Shown here: positions 1 to 7,744 of the stretch, piece after piece
How the letters are laid out: every line of letters starts with the position of its first letter
Numbering within the stretch: position 1 is the first letter of the stretch
Assembly: GCF_034676545.1 (NCBI RefSeq)
Contig: NZ_JAUCBZ010000015.1
Coordinates: 3,718,501-3,782,500, forward strand
DNA: 64,000 nucleotides
Direction of reading: 5' to 3'
Origin: Pararhodobacter sp.
GTDB taxonomy: Bacteria > Pseudomonadota > Alphaproteobacteria > Rhodobacterales > Rhodobacteraceae
Translations under genes and position numbers: made by a program
The notes under the pieces: model-generated
What the model was told of the DNA's origin: nothing
What the model saw: the letters and a program-made list of their open reading frames with translations, nothing else
Database searches by the model: none

Positions 1-1371
1 GCTGATGCGGAACTCGGTGCCTTCGTCGCCCGTGCGCACCAGATCCAGATGACCGCCATGGCCGCGCACCAGCTCGGCGGCAATCACCAGGCCCAGCCCG
101 ATACCCCCTTTGCGCGCGCCGCCCTGAAACGCGGCGAACAGGTTTTCGCGGGCGCGTTTTGGCAACCCCGGCCCCGTGTCGATCACCCGGATCACGCTGC
201 CTTCCTCGGTGTCGCGCGCGCTGATTTCGATGGTTCCGGGCGTGCCCGATGTCTCGATGGCCTGCCGGGCATTGCGCACCAGATTGGACAGGACGCGAAA
301 CACCTGCTCGGAATCCGCCCGCAACATCAGGGTCGCGGGGATGTCGATCAGAAATTCAACCGGCGTGGCGGCATTCGCGCTGGTTTCCTGCTCGGTTTCC
401 ACCAATTCCTCAACCAAAGGCCGCAGCGCAAATTTGCTCAGGCGCGGCGGGGGTTCCTCGGCTTTGCCAAAGGCCAGCGTGCTTTCGCACAGGTTCACCG
501 CGCGATTGAGCGCGTTCAGAAGTTTCGGCGCGGCGCGGGTCACGGCCGGGTCGCTGGAGCTTTCGATGCGGTCCGCCACCAGCGTCGCCGTTGCCAGAAT
601 GTTGCGCAGATCGTGACTGATCCGCGCCACCGCGCCGCCCAGTTGCGCCAAGCGCTCCTTTTGCCGCAGGGCCTGGGTCAGATCCTCTTGCAGATTGTGC
701 AACGCCTGCTCGGCGTCGCGCAGTTCGGTCACCCTCGAGTTCGGCGCAATGATCCGGCGCGCATCCTCGGGCGCTTTGGCATAGGCTGCCATCGAATCGA
801 TCACCCGCCGGATCGGGGTCACGATCAACCGCTGCACCGAGAAGAACAGCAACGCCCCCGTCGCCAGCGAGATCAGCAGCGAGATCCACAGGATGCGCTG
901 CGCATAGGCCCAGAGCGCGTCACGCATCGGGCCGGTATCCATCGTCACCTCGAGCAGCAACCCGGCCTCTTGCACCGGGTCGCCGATCAGCCGCACGACG
1001 GTGTTGTCTTGGGCAAACATCGCCACCAGCCCGTCGCGCATCAAGGCAAACGGCGACGGGTCACGCAGATCGAACACGCCGACCACCGGGCCGGGCACCG
1101 GCGAGGACAGCACCAGTTCGCGCACCTCATCGCGCCGCAGCACGACGTTGAACACGCCCGCCGTCAGCAGCAATTCCTCGGCCAGTTTGTCGCTGATCGC
1201 GCCATCCGAGGCCAGCAAGGCCAGCGAGGCAATCTGCGCCCGCTCAAGTCGGGTCAGGATATAATCCTCGCGGAACCGGGAGATCGCCGGGACAAGGATG
1301 AACACCTCGGCCAACAGGACGAAGATCATGGTCAGTAATAAAAATCGGCCCGACAACGTCCGAAAAAACAT
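1..1371 (-). CDS. Sensor histidine kinase, 3' end cut by window edge
   Basis: Membrane sensor kinase of a two-component system. Reading from an ATG at 1371, the protein opens with a hydrophobic helix (about residues 8-30). A periplasmic-type domain follows, then a second helix (about 160-178) and a HAMP-like linker. The HisKA box SHDLRN has the phospho-acceptor His near residue 253. An N-box-like NLVRNA and a DTGPGLP ATP-binding motif follow. The frame is open to base 1, so the last part of the ATPase domain lies outside the window. It sits 33 bp downstream of the flavoprotein gene and may share its transcript. No cognate regulator is visible here and its signal is unknown. Confidence 0.85.
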   Translation of the reverse strand, partial: MFFRTLSGRFLLLTMIFVLLAEVFILVPAISRFREDYILTRLERAQIASLALLASDGAISDKLAEELLLTAGVFNVVLRRDEVRELVLSSPVPGPVVGVFDLRDPSPFALMRDGLVAMFAQDNTVVRLIGDPVQEAGLLLEVTMDTGPMRDALWAYAQRILWISLLISLATGALLFFSVQRLIVTPIRRVIDSMAAYAKAPEDARRIIAPNSRVTELRDAEQALHNLQEDLTQALRQKERLAQLGGAVARISHDLRNILATATLVADRIESSSDPAVTRAAPKLLNALNRAVNLCESTLAFGKAEEPPPRLSKFALRPLVEELVETEQETSANAATPVEFLIDIPATLMLRADSEQVFRVLSNLVRNARQAIETSGTPGTIEISARDTEEGSVIRVIDTGPGLPKRARENLFAAFQGGARKGGIGLGLVIAAELVRGHGGHLDLVRTGDEGTEFRIS

Positions 1372-1404
1372 GACTTACCCGTAATATCGTACCCGCAACA
1401 GCGG

Positions 1405-2823
1405 TCAGGGCACCAATTTTTGCACCAGTCCAACCACCCGCTTGACCCAGGGATTCTCAAACAGCTTCGGGGAAAAGTAGGCGCCCGCGACGCGTTTGGA
1501 AAGCTCTCCCATCGTCGGATAGGGCAAAACAGTGCCTGCAATCGCCCCCATTTTCAGCCGGTTGGCCAAAACAAGCGCCCAGACACCGATCATTTCGCCG
1601 GCATTCGGCCCGGCGATGGTCGCGCCAACCGGGCGACCCTTGTTGACCATGACCTTGATCAGGCCCGTGGTCTTGCCGTCGGCCTGCGCGCGGTCGGCGG
1701 CGTCAAAACCAAGCGTGATCACCTGAAGCCCCGCGCCGAACTTCTGCCGCGCGGCGGCTTCGCCAAGGCCCACATGCGCCAGTTCCGGGTCGGTATAGGT
1801 GACATGCGGGATGTGATCGGCACGCACCTTCGAGGGCAGCCCGAACAGCATCGACCGGATGATGACCCCCGCCTGATACCCGGCGACATGGGTGAACTGC
1901 CCCCGACCTGCCACATCGCCAATAGCATAGACCCAGCGATTGGTGCTGCGCAGGCTGTCATCCACCTCGACGCCGCCGCGACCATGCTTGACCCCGGCGA
2001 GATCAAGCTCCAGCCGGTCGGTGTTCGGTTTGCGCCCCACCGCCACCAGAAGGTCCGACCCGTTGTAGACCGCACCGCCCTCGACCTGCACCGCGATGGC
2101 GCCTTGGTGGCCGCGCACCTGCTCGACCTTGGCACCCTCGATGATCTCGACGCCCTCGTCGCGCAGCGCGGCAACGATCAGGGCCGTGGCCTCGGGGTCA
2201 TCGTTGCCCAGGGCTTTCGCGCCCTCAAGCACCGTCACCTTGCAGCCCAGCCGCCGATGCGCCTGCGCCATTTCCAGCCCGATCGGCCCGCCGCCGATGA
2301 TCAGCAGATGCGCAGGCGCGGCGCGCAGGTCAAAAATCGTCTCATTCGTCAGATACGGCACGGAATCGAGGCCGGGGATCGGCGGCACCAGCGGCGAAGA
2401 GCCGGTGGCGATCACGAACCGACGCGCCGTGATGCGTTTGCCGCCCGCCTCCACCTCGGTCGGGCTGACGAAGCGCGCATAATCGCGGATCACCTGCACG
2501 CCCAACCCCTCGAACCGCTCTTGCGAATCATGCGGCTCGATTGCGGCGATGACACGGGCAACATGTTCCATTGCCGCGGCGTAGTCCGTGACCGGCTCAT
2601 CCGGCGCGACACCCTTGGATGCGCCCGCGCGGTGTGCGGCCGCCGCCTTGCCGGCCGCCAACAGCGCCTTGGAAGGCACGCAGCCATAGTTCAGGCAGTC
2701 ACCGCCCATCTTGCCGCCCTCGATCAGCACCACGCTTGCGCCCATCTGCACCGCGCCCGCCGCCACCGACAGCCCGCCCGAGCCAGCCCCGATCACGCAA
2801 ATATCTGTCTTTATCTGGTCCAT
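1405..2823 (-). CDS. Mercuric-reductase-like FAD/NAD(P) disulfide oxidoreductase
   Basis: Class I pyridine nucleotide-disulfide oxidoreductase of 472 residues. It has an N-terminal FAD-binding GAGSGG motif (residues 12-17), a redox-active CLNYGC pair (Cys43/Cys48), a second dinucleotide fold (GGGPIGLE), the FAD motif AIGDVAG and a C-terminal dimerisation domain. The interface carries PYPTMGEL where lipoamide dehydrogenases have HxHPT. That matches MerA-like proteins, but there is no N-terminal metal-binding domain and no C-terminal Cys pair. True mercury reduction is therefore doubtful. It begins 4 bp after the TVP38 gene stops, so the two are probably co-translated; the substrate is unknown. 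Confidence 0.85.
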   Translation of the reverse strand: MDQIKTDICVIGAGSGGLSVAAGAVQMGASVVLIEGGKMGGDCLNYGCVPSKALLAAGKAAAAHRAGASKGVAPDEPVTDYAAAMEHVARVIAAIEPHDSQERFEGLGVQVIRDYARFVSPTEVEAGGKRITARRFVIATGSSPLVPPIPGLDSVPYLTNETIFDLRAAPAHLLIIGGGPIGLEMAQAHRRLGCKVTVLEGAKALGNDDPEATALIVAALRDEGVEIIEGAKVEQVRGHQGAIAVQVEGGAVYNGSDLLVAVGRKPNTDRLELDLAGVKHGRGGVEVDDSLRSTNRWVYAIGDVAGRGQFTHVAGYQAGVIIRSMLFGLPSKVRADHIPHVTYTDPELAHVGLGEAAARQKFGAGLQVITLGFDAADRAQADGKTTGLIKVMVNKGRPVGATIAGPNAGEMIGVWALVLANRLKMGAIAGTVLPYPTMGELSKRVAGAYFSPKLFENPWVKRVVGLVQKLVP

Positions 2824-2826
2824 AGC

Positions 2827-3537
2827 TCAGGCCCTCCGCAGGAATTTCAACACAATCGGCAGCAGGGATAGTGCCGCCAGACCCAGGATCGGGCCCAGAA
2901 TATAGGGTTCAAAGATGATGCCCAGATTGGGGGCCTCGCCGCGCGCGAACACCTCGCCAAGGCCAGAGCCGACCCAAGTATACACCAGCCCGCCCGGGAT
3001 GATGCCGACCAGCGTGGTCCAGGCGAACCGCCACGTTGCCACGCCCAGAAACGCCGGGATCAGATTGGCAATGAAAAACGGCACCACAGGCACCAGCCGC
3101 ATCGACAGCAAGACGGGCACTTCGTTTGCGGTGATCCCATCCGTTAGCCGTCGCACCGCCCCGTCGCTGGCGTCGATCCGGTCCTTGAGGCCCTGCCCCA
3201 ACCCGGTGCGCACCGCCAGAAAAATCGCGACGGCACCAAGGGTTGCGGCAACCACGTTGAACACAACGCCGGGAAAGACCCCGAACAAAAAGCCGCCCGT
3301 CAGTGTTGCCGCCGAGGCGCCCGGCAGGGAAAACGCCACGATGACGATATAGGCCAGCATGAAAATCGCCGGTGCCCAAAAGGGGTGCGCGGCACGGTAG
3401 GCCAGCAACGCCTCGCGATTCTCGCGCAACGACTCAAAGGTCAGGTACTCGCGCAGGTAAATGCCGCCCGCGATCGCCCCGGCGATGATCAGGATTAACG
3501 GGAGCCACCGGCGAAACCGGGAAGAATTCTGGGTCAC
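2827..3537 (-). CDS. TVP38/TMEM64 family (VTT domain) membrane protein
   Basis: Polytopic inner-membrane protein of the DedA/VTT superfamily, whose members are linked to lipid scrambling or transport. The central region carries the family's glycine-rich core (SLPGASAATLTGGFLFG) and an RLVPVVPFF segment typical of TVP38 proteins. The frame is open to an ATG at 3600, but a GTG at 3537 preceded by a purine-rich GGAACGGAG is the better start and gives about 236 residues opening just before the first membrane helix. It is followed at once by the MerA-like flavoprotein gene. These two domains also occur fused in other bacteria (recalled family knowledge), which suggests a joint function. Confidence 0.82.
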   Translation of the reverse strand: MTQNSSRFRRWLPLILIIAGAIAGGIYLREYLTFESLRENREALLAYRAAHPFWAPAIFMLAYIVIVAFSLPGASAATLTGGFLFGVFPGVVFNVVAATLGAVAIFLAVRTGLGQGLKDRIDASDGAVRRLTDGITANEVPVLLSMRLVPVVPFFIANLIPAFLGVATWRFAWTTLVGIIPGGLVYTWVGSGLGEVFARGEAPNLGIIFEPYILGPILGLAALSLLPIVLKFLRRA

Positions 3538-3986
3538 GATGCGCTCCGTTCCTGTGTCGTGGCACGGGGCAATACAGCGCCGCGTCCCGTCTGTTTCCAT
3601 GTTTCACCGACATCACACGAACGTGCCGTGAGGCGTCTTTCGCCGCATCTCTCGTGCAAGACGCGGCGTCGCATGGTGCGCAGTTAGCACAGGTGCGTGG
3701 ACGATCAATGCCCCGATCATCGCCAAATGCGACATGACACGGTGGCAAGCCGGGTTTCGCGCCGTCATCTGGAATAATCGCTGGGCTTCGGGTCAGCGGC
3801 AGATTATGCATGAGCGTGATCAAGTTGCATGATGAGAGCCGCCCCGCAGCCGGGATTCTTTTTTCCCGATGTTCGGCAGAGGTGAATTGACTTGCCCGCC
3901 GGGGTTGGCTATTGCCCGGCCTTCAAGAATGTCGGCCTTAGAACCCGCTGTCAGTGGGTTTGGGCCAAGATTAAAGGACATGAGCG
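3538..3986. other. Intergenic region before rpmH
   Basis: This 449-bp gap separates the divergent TVP38 and rpmH genes. A convincing promoter for rpmH lies at 3887-3915. No coding frame in the remainder shows recognisable protein features, and no RNA gene was recognised. Confidence 0.6.
3887..3915 (+). promoter_or_regulatory. Sigma-70-type promoter of rpmH-rnpA
   Basis: A -35 hexamer TTGACT (3887-3892) and a -10 hexamer TATTGC (3910-3915) are separated by exactly 17 bp, about 70 bp upstream of the rpmH start codon. The assignment rests on sequence and position only. Confidence 0.6.
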
Positions 3987-4121
3987 ATGAAGCGCACATT
4001 TCAGCCGTCGAACCTGGTTCGCAAACGCCGTCACGGTTTTCGGTCGCGTATGGCAACCAAAGCTGGCCGGAAAATCCTGAACCTGCGCCGCGCACAGGGC
4101 CGCAAGAAGCTGTCGGCCTAA
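3987..4121 (+). CDS. rpmH: 50S ribosomal protein L34
   Basis: A very basic 44-residue protein of the large subunit. It starts MKRTFQPSNLVRKRRHGF and ends GRKKLSA, which is the near-invariant L34 pattern. An AAGGA ribosome-binding site lies about 8 nt before the ATG. It directly precedes rnpA, the conserved bacterial rpmH-rnpA arrangement in which L34 and the RNase P protein are co-expressed. Confidence 0.98.
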   Translation: MKRTFQPSNLVRKRRHGFRSRMATKAGRKILNLRRAQGRKKLSA

Positions 4122-4142
4122 GGTTCAGACGCTGATGGGTCG

Positions 4143-4550
4143 ATGACACCGCCGGATACTCCCCTGTGCAGCCCCGCGAATGGGCCGCACGCGGAGCCGG
4201 TGGCTCTGTCACGACTGCAGGTCTTGACGCAACGATCTGATTTTTTGGCTGCGGCCAAAGCCCGGCGTGTTCCCACGGCGGGTTTTCTGCTGCAAGCCAG
4301 GCAGCGCCGCGAGGCCGAGGGATTTGACGGCGTCCGAATCGGGTTCACCTGCTCGAAGAAAATCGGCAACGCGGTGACCCGCAATCGCGCGAAACGGCGT
4401 CTGCGGGCGCTGGCGCGCGAGGTTCTGGCGTCGCGCGGTGTGGCGGGCTGGGATTATGTGTTGGTTGGCAAACCGGATGCCACGGTCTCGCGCGACTATG
4501 CCGACCTTCTTGATGATTTGCGCATGGCTCTGGCAAAAATCCACGCCTGA
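4143..4550 (+). CDS. rnpA: Ribonuclease P protein component
   Basis: Protein subunit of RNase P, which helps the catalytic RNA remove 5' leaders from tRNA precursors. The signature RNRAKRRLR and the preceding FTCSKKIGNAVTRN are clear. With the ATG at 4143 the protein is 135 residues. Homology really begins at SRLQVLTQRSDF, so an in-frame GTG at 4200 is a plausible alternative start. It lies 21 bp after rpmH, and yidD and ttcA follow on the same strand. Confidence 0.95.
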   Translation: MTPPDTPLCSPANGPHAEPVALSRLQVLTQRSDFLAAAKARRVPTAGFLLQARQRREAEGFDGVRIGFTCSKKIGNAVTRNRAKRRLRALAREVLASRGVAGWDYVLVGKPDATVSRDYADLLDDLRMALAKIHA

Positions 4551-4624
4551 GCGCACCGCGCGCCCGGTATTGCCGCCGAGCCCTGACCTGCGCTGTTTTG
4601 CCGCCCCTGTCGAAAGCCGCCACC

Positions 4625-4915
4625 GTGCCTGATCCGATCCGCCCCTCGATCCGCAAACCCGCCGCCTGGCTGATCTCATTGCCGGTGCGCCTCTATCGGC
4701 TGTTGCTCAGCCCCTGGGTCGGCAATGGCTGTCGGTTTCAGCCAACCTGCTCGGTCTATACGCTGGAAGCGCTTGAACGGCACGGCGCGGTGAAAGGCGG
4801 CTGGCTGGCGGCAAAACGGATCGCCAGCTGTCATCCGCTGGGTGGGCACGGCTATGACCCGGTTCCCGGCGCCGACCCCGATCACGACGCGCTGAAACAC
4901 TCTGACGAGCGTTGA
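4625..4915 (+). CDS. yidD: Membrane protein insertion efficiency factor YidD
   Basis: Small amphipathic inner-membrane-associated protein thought to assist YidC-dependent insertion. Diagnostic motifs are CRFQPTCSVYTLEA and CHPLGGHGYDPVP. No ATG is available: I chose a GTG at 4625 (96 residues), and a TTG at 4598 would add nine residues. It lies downstream of rnpA, in the usual rnpA-yidD-yidC region, although ttcA and an EAL gene separate it from yidC here. The C-terminal tail after the VP motif is rich in Asp and His. Confidence 0.92.
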   Translation: MPDPIRPSIRKPAAWLISLPVRLYRLLLSPWVGNGCRFQPTCSVYTLEALERHGAVKGGWLAAKRIASCHPLGGHGYDPVPGADPDHDALKHSDER

Positions 4916-4961
4916 CGAAACCCGCCGAATCCCCCTAAGGCAACCGCAGGAGGGCCGCCTC

Positions 4962-5843
4962 ATGCTCGATGACTGTGACGATATCCACCCACTGTTTCAC
5001 GGCGCCCCCAAAAGCACCGCATTCCGCAAATTGCGCAAACGGTTGGTGCAGCAGGTGCGCGAGGCGGTCGAGACCTTTGGCATGGTCCAACCCGGTGCGC
5101 GGTGGCTGGTGTGCCTTTCCGGTGGCAAGGACAGCTATACCCTGCTGGCGATCCTGCATGAATTGCAGTGGCGCGGGTTGCTGCCGGTCGATCTGCTGGC
5201 CTGCAATCTCGATCAGGGGCAACCGGGGTTTCCGGCCACCGTGCTGCCGGAATTCCTGGCCAAGATGGGCGTGCCACACCGAATCGAGTATCGTGACACC
5301 TATTCCATCGTCATGGACAAAATTCCGCAAGGGGCGACCTATTGCAGCCTGTGCTCGCGGTTAAGGCGCGGAAATCTTTACCGAATCGCCCGCGAGGAGG
5401 GGTGTTCTGCGGTGGTGCTGGGCCATCACCGTGATGACATCCTCGAAACCTTCTTCATGAACCTGTTTTTCGGCGGGCGGCTGGCGGCAATGCCGCCCAA
5501 ATTGCTGAACGAAGACGGGGATCTGACGCTCCTTCGCCCTCTTGCGATGGTGTCCGAAGATGACTGCGAAAAATTCGCGCAGGGAATGCAATATCCCATC
5601 ATTCCCTGCGATCTGTGCGGCAGCCAGGACGGCTTGCAACGCCAACAGGTCAAGGGGATTCTGGACGGTTGGGAGGCCCGCACACCGGGGCGGCGCAACA
5701 TCATGTTCAAGGCCCTGATGAATGTGCGCCCGTCGCATCTGGTGGACCCGGCATTGTTCGATTTTGCCGGATTGATGGCGCAGGCAAGCAGCCCGGCCGA
5801 CGCAGATAGTGAAAATTCGAACGAAATTTCTGGGCGGCGTTAA
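4962..5843 (+). CDS. ttcA: tRNA 2-thiocytidine(32) synthetase TtcA
   Basis: ATP- and Fe-S-dependent enzyme that thiolates cytidine 32 of certain tRNAs. The 293-residue protein has the PP-loop SGGKDS (residues 53-58), the CSLC pair (Cys128, Cys131) for the Fe-S cluster, and an HHRDD motif near residue 158. A further CDLC pair lies near residue 209. An AGGAGG Shine-Dalgarno precedes the ATG. It follows yidD by 46 bp. Confidence 0.95.
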   Translation: MLDDCDDIHPLFHGAPKSTAFRKLRKRLVQQVREAVETFGMVQPGARWLVCLSGGKDSYTLLAILHELQWRGLLPVDLLACNLDQGQPGFPATVLPEFLAKMGVPHRIEYRDTYSIVMDKIPQGATYCSLCSRLRRGNLYRIAREEGCSAVVLGHHRDDILETFFMNLFFGGRLAAMPPKLLNEDGDLTLLRPLAMVSEDDCEKFAQGMQYPIIPCDLCGSQDGLQRQQVKGILDGWEARTPGRRNIMFKALMNVRPSHLVDPALFDFAGLMAQASSPADADSENSNEISGRR

Positions 5844-5915
5844 GCCTTCAGTGAGGGCGATTGTCCAACGTCACCCCGTCGGGACCCAATCACCGACGAC
5901 GGGGGACGAACGTCA

Positions 5916-7463
5916 ATGCACAAGAATTCATGGGTACAGCGCCTGACCACTGGCTTTGCCAACCAACGGCGTCGGCTGTCGTCTTTGGCGATTCCGGTTC
6001 TGACCGCCGCCGCCTTGAGCGGGAGTGTGGCAACCCCATTGATCGTCGGCATCATCATCACCCAGATGCTGGTCCTGCTCTGGGCGACGGATGTCTCGGG
6101 CACGCAGTTCAGCCTTGCCCGTGACCGGCGAAAAGTCGTTGCAGTTCAGCGCGATGCACTGGAAGCCGGATTTGCGAACATCGCGCCCGGCTCGCAATCC
6201 GCGGCCTTGGCGATCCGGCTGGACGATGCCGAACGACTGAAAACGCAACATGGCGCACGGTTCATCGAGGCGCTCGTCGCGGCGATGGGCGCACGGCTGG
6301 CGGGCACGCTGCGGGAACAGGATTCCTACTGTCCTTTGGACAAAACGAGTTTCGGCGCGGCGCTTTTCCCGCAGCGCGGGATCGACCTCGGCAGCGTCCT
6401 CACCGTGGCGCAACGCATCCAGACCACGCTGGCACAGCCCTTCAAAATGGAAGACGTGACCATCTGGCCCAGTGTTTCCATCGGATTTTGCCTGAGCCAG
6501 CGCGCCGCATCGCTGAACGGGATCGGTATGCTGCAAGCCGCCGAACAGGCCGCCTTCAAGGCGCAGGCGGCGGGCCCGGGGAACCTGCGCAGCTACAGTG
6601 TGGTCGATTTTCCGGCCGCAATCACGGGCGAGCGGCTGGAGGCGTTGCAGCGCGCCTTGGAGAACGGCGAAATCTGCCCGCATTTCCAACCTCAGGTCCT
6701 GACCACAACGGGCCAGATCAGCGGGCTGGAGGCACTGGCGCGCTGGAACCATCCGCAACGCGGCCTGGTTCCGCCCTCTGACTTCATCCCCTTGATCGAG
6801 GCCGGTCTTTCCTCGAAACTGGCGGAAACCATGCTGCGCGGCGCGTTGAAGACCTTGGCGGCGCTGGAGGGTTCAGGCCAACATGTGCCCTCGGTTTCCG
6901 TCAACCTCTCGGCCGAGGAATTGCGAAACCCGCGGCTCGCCGATGAAATCACCTGGGAGCTGGATCGCCATAACCTGACGCCGGAGCGGCTGACCATCGA
7001 GATCCTCGAAACCGTTGTCGCCGACAGTGACGACGATATCGCCGTGCGCAACATCGCCCGGTTGGCGGGGATGGGATGCGGCATCGACCTTGATGATTTC
7101 GGCACGGGCCACGCGTCAATTGCCAATATCCGGCGCTTCGCGGTTGGACGGATCAAGATTGACCGCTCCTTTGTGACACGCATGCACGAAGACCGTGACC
7201 AGCAGCGTATGGTCGCGGCGATCTTGTCCATGAGCCAACAGCTCGAACTCGAGACTGTCGCCGAAGGTGTTGAATGCGCCGAGGAGCAGATCATGCTGGC
7301 GCAAATGGGCTGCAACCACCTGCAAGGATTCGCGATTGCCCGCCCAATGCCCGCCGAAACACTCGGCGATTGGCTGCATGCGCATGAGGCCGCGTTGTCA
7401 TGTGGCGAGCCTTGGTGCGAAGAGACGACTCCGGCGCGCACGGCGTCCAACGCCCCTCATTGA
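5916..7463 (+). CDS. Membrane EAL-domain c-di-GMP phosphodiesterase with degenerate GGDEF
   Basis: 515-residue cyclic-di-GMP signalling protein. Hydrophobic stretches at about residues 22-58 suggest two membrane helices. Residues 75-235 resemble a GGDEF fold but lack the GGDEF signature; the equivalent position reads KTSFGAAL. The C-terminal EAL domain keeps its metal and catalytic motifs: EAL at 272-274, VNLS, ILET, DDFGTG, KIDRSFV, AEGVE and LQGF. Hydrolysis of c-di-GMP is therefore expected and synthesis is not. It lies between ttcA and yidC with no evident functional link to either. Confidence 0.88.
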   Translation: MHKNSWVQRLTTGFANQRRRLSSLAIPVLTAAALSGSVATPLIVGIIITQMLVLLWATDVSGTQFSLARDRRKVVAVQRDALEAGFANIAPGSQSAALAIRLDDAERLKTQHGARFIEALVAAMGARLAGTLREQDSYCPLDKTSFGAALFPQRGIDLGSVLTVAQRIQTTLAQPFKMEDVTIWPSVSIGFCLSQRAASLNGIGMLQAAEQAAFKAQAAGPGNLRSYSVVDFPAAITGERLEALQRALENGEICPHFQPQVLTTTGQISGLEALARWNHPQRGLVPPSDFIPLIEAGLSSKLAETMLRGALKTLAALEGSGQHVPSVSVNLSAEELRNPRLADEITWELDRHNLTPERLTIEILETVVADSDDDIAVRNIARLAGMGCGIDLDDFGTGHASIANIRRFAVGRIKIDRSFVTRMHEDRDQQRMVAAILSMSQQLELETVAEGVECAEEQIMLAQMGCNHLQGFAIARPMPAETLGDWLHAHEAALSCGEPWCEETTPARTASNAPH

Positions 7464-7744
7464 GGCAAACACACCGACTCATCGTGCAGCGATTTCATCC
7501 CGGCCAGCGCCGCCGCGTACCGCCCGAACGGCCCATGCGCAATCAGGCACTTTGGGGAACGGCAGACCAACCAACGCCCTCGCTTTCGGTACATTTAGCG
7601 CGACGGCGTCACAAATCGGGGCGGCAGGGCGATCAGCCGACGAAAAACCCCGCGATCCAGCCCCCTTTGGGGGAATCCGCTTGACCTTTGCGGGCTGGGC
7701 TTGTTGAACCAGCCCTGCACTGAAATCGCGCCCGGAAAGACCCG
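7464..7744. other. Leader region upstream of yidC
   Basis: A 281-bp non-coding interval. It holds a CCCCC/GGGGG mini-hairpin (7661-7673) and a 7-bp GGGCTGG/CCAGCCC stem (7692-7715), just after a TTGACC at 7681. These could form a structured yidC leader, but no known riboswitch or complete promoter was recognised. Confidence 0.35.

Noticed and set aside
49..1338. A 429-codon plus-strand open frame at the left edge
   Set aside because: It is antisense to the histidine kinase, whose HisKA and ATPase motifs are clear on the minus strand.
1405..2823. True mercuric reductase (merA)
   Set aside because: The C-terminal Cys pair and N-terminal metal-binding domain are missing, and no merR, merT or merP is nearby.
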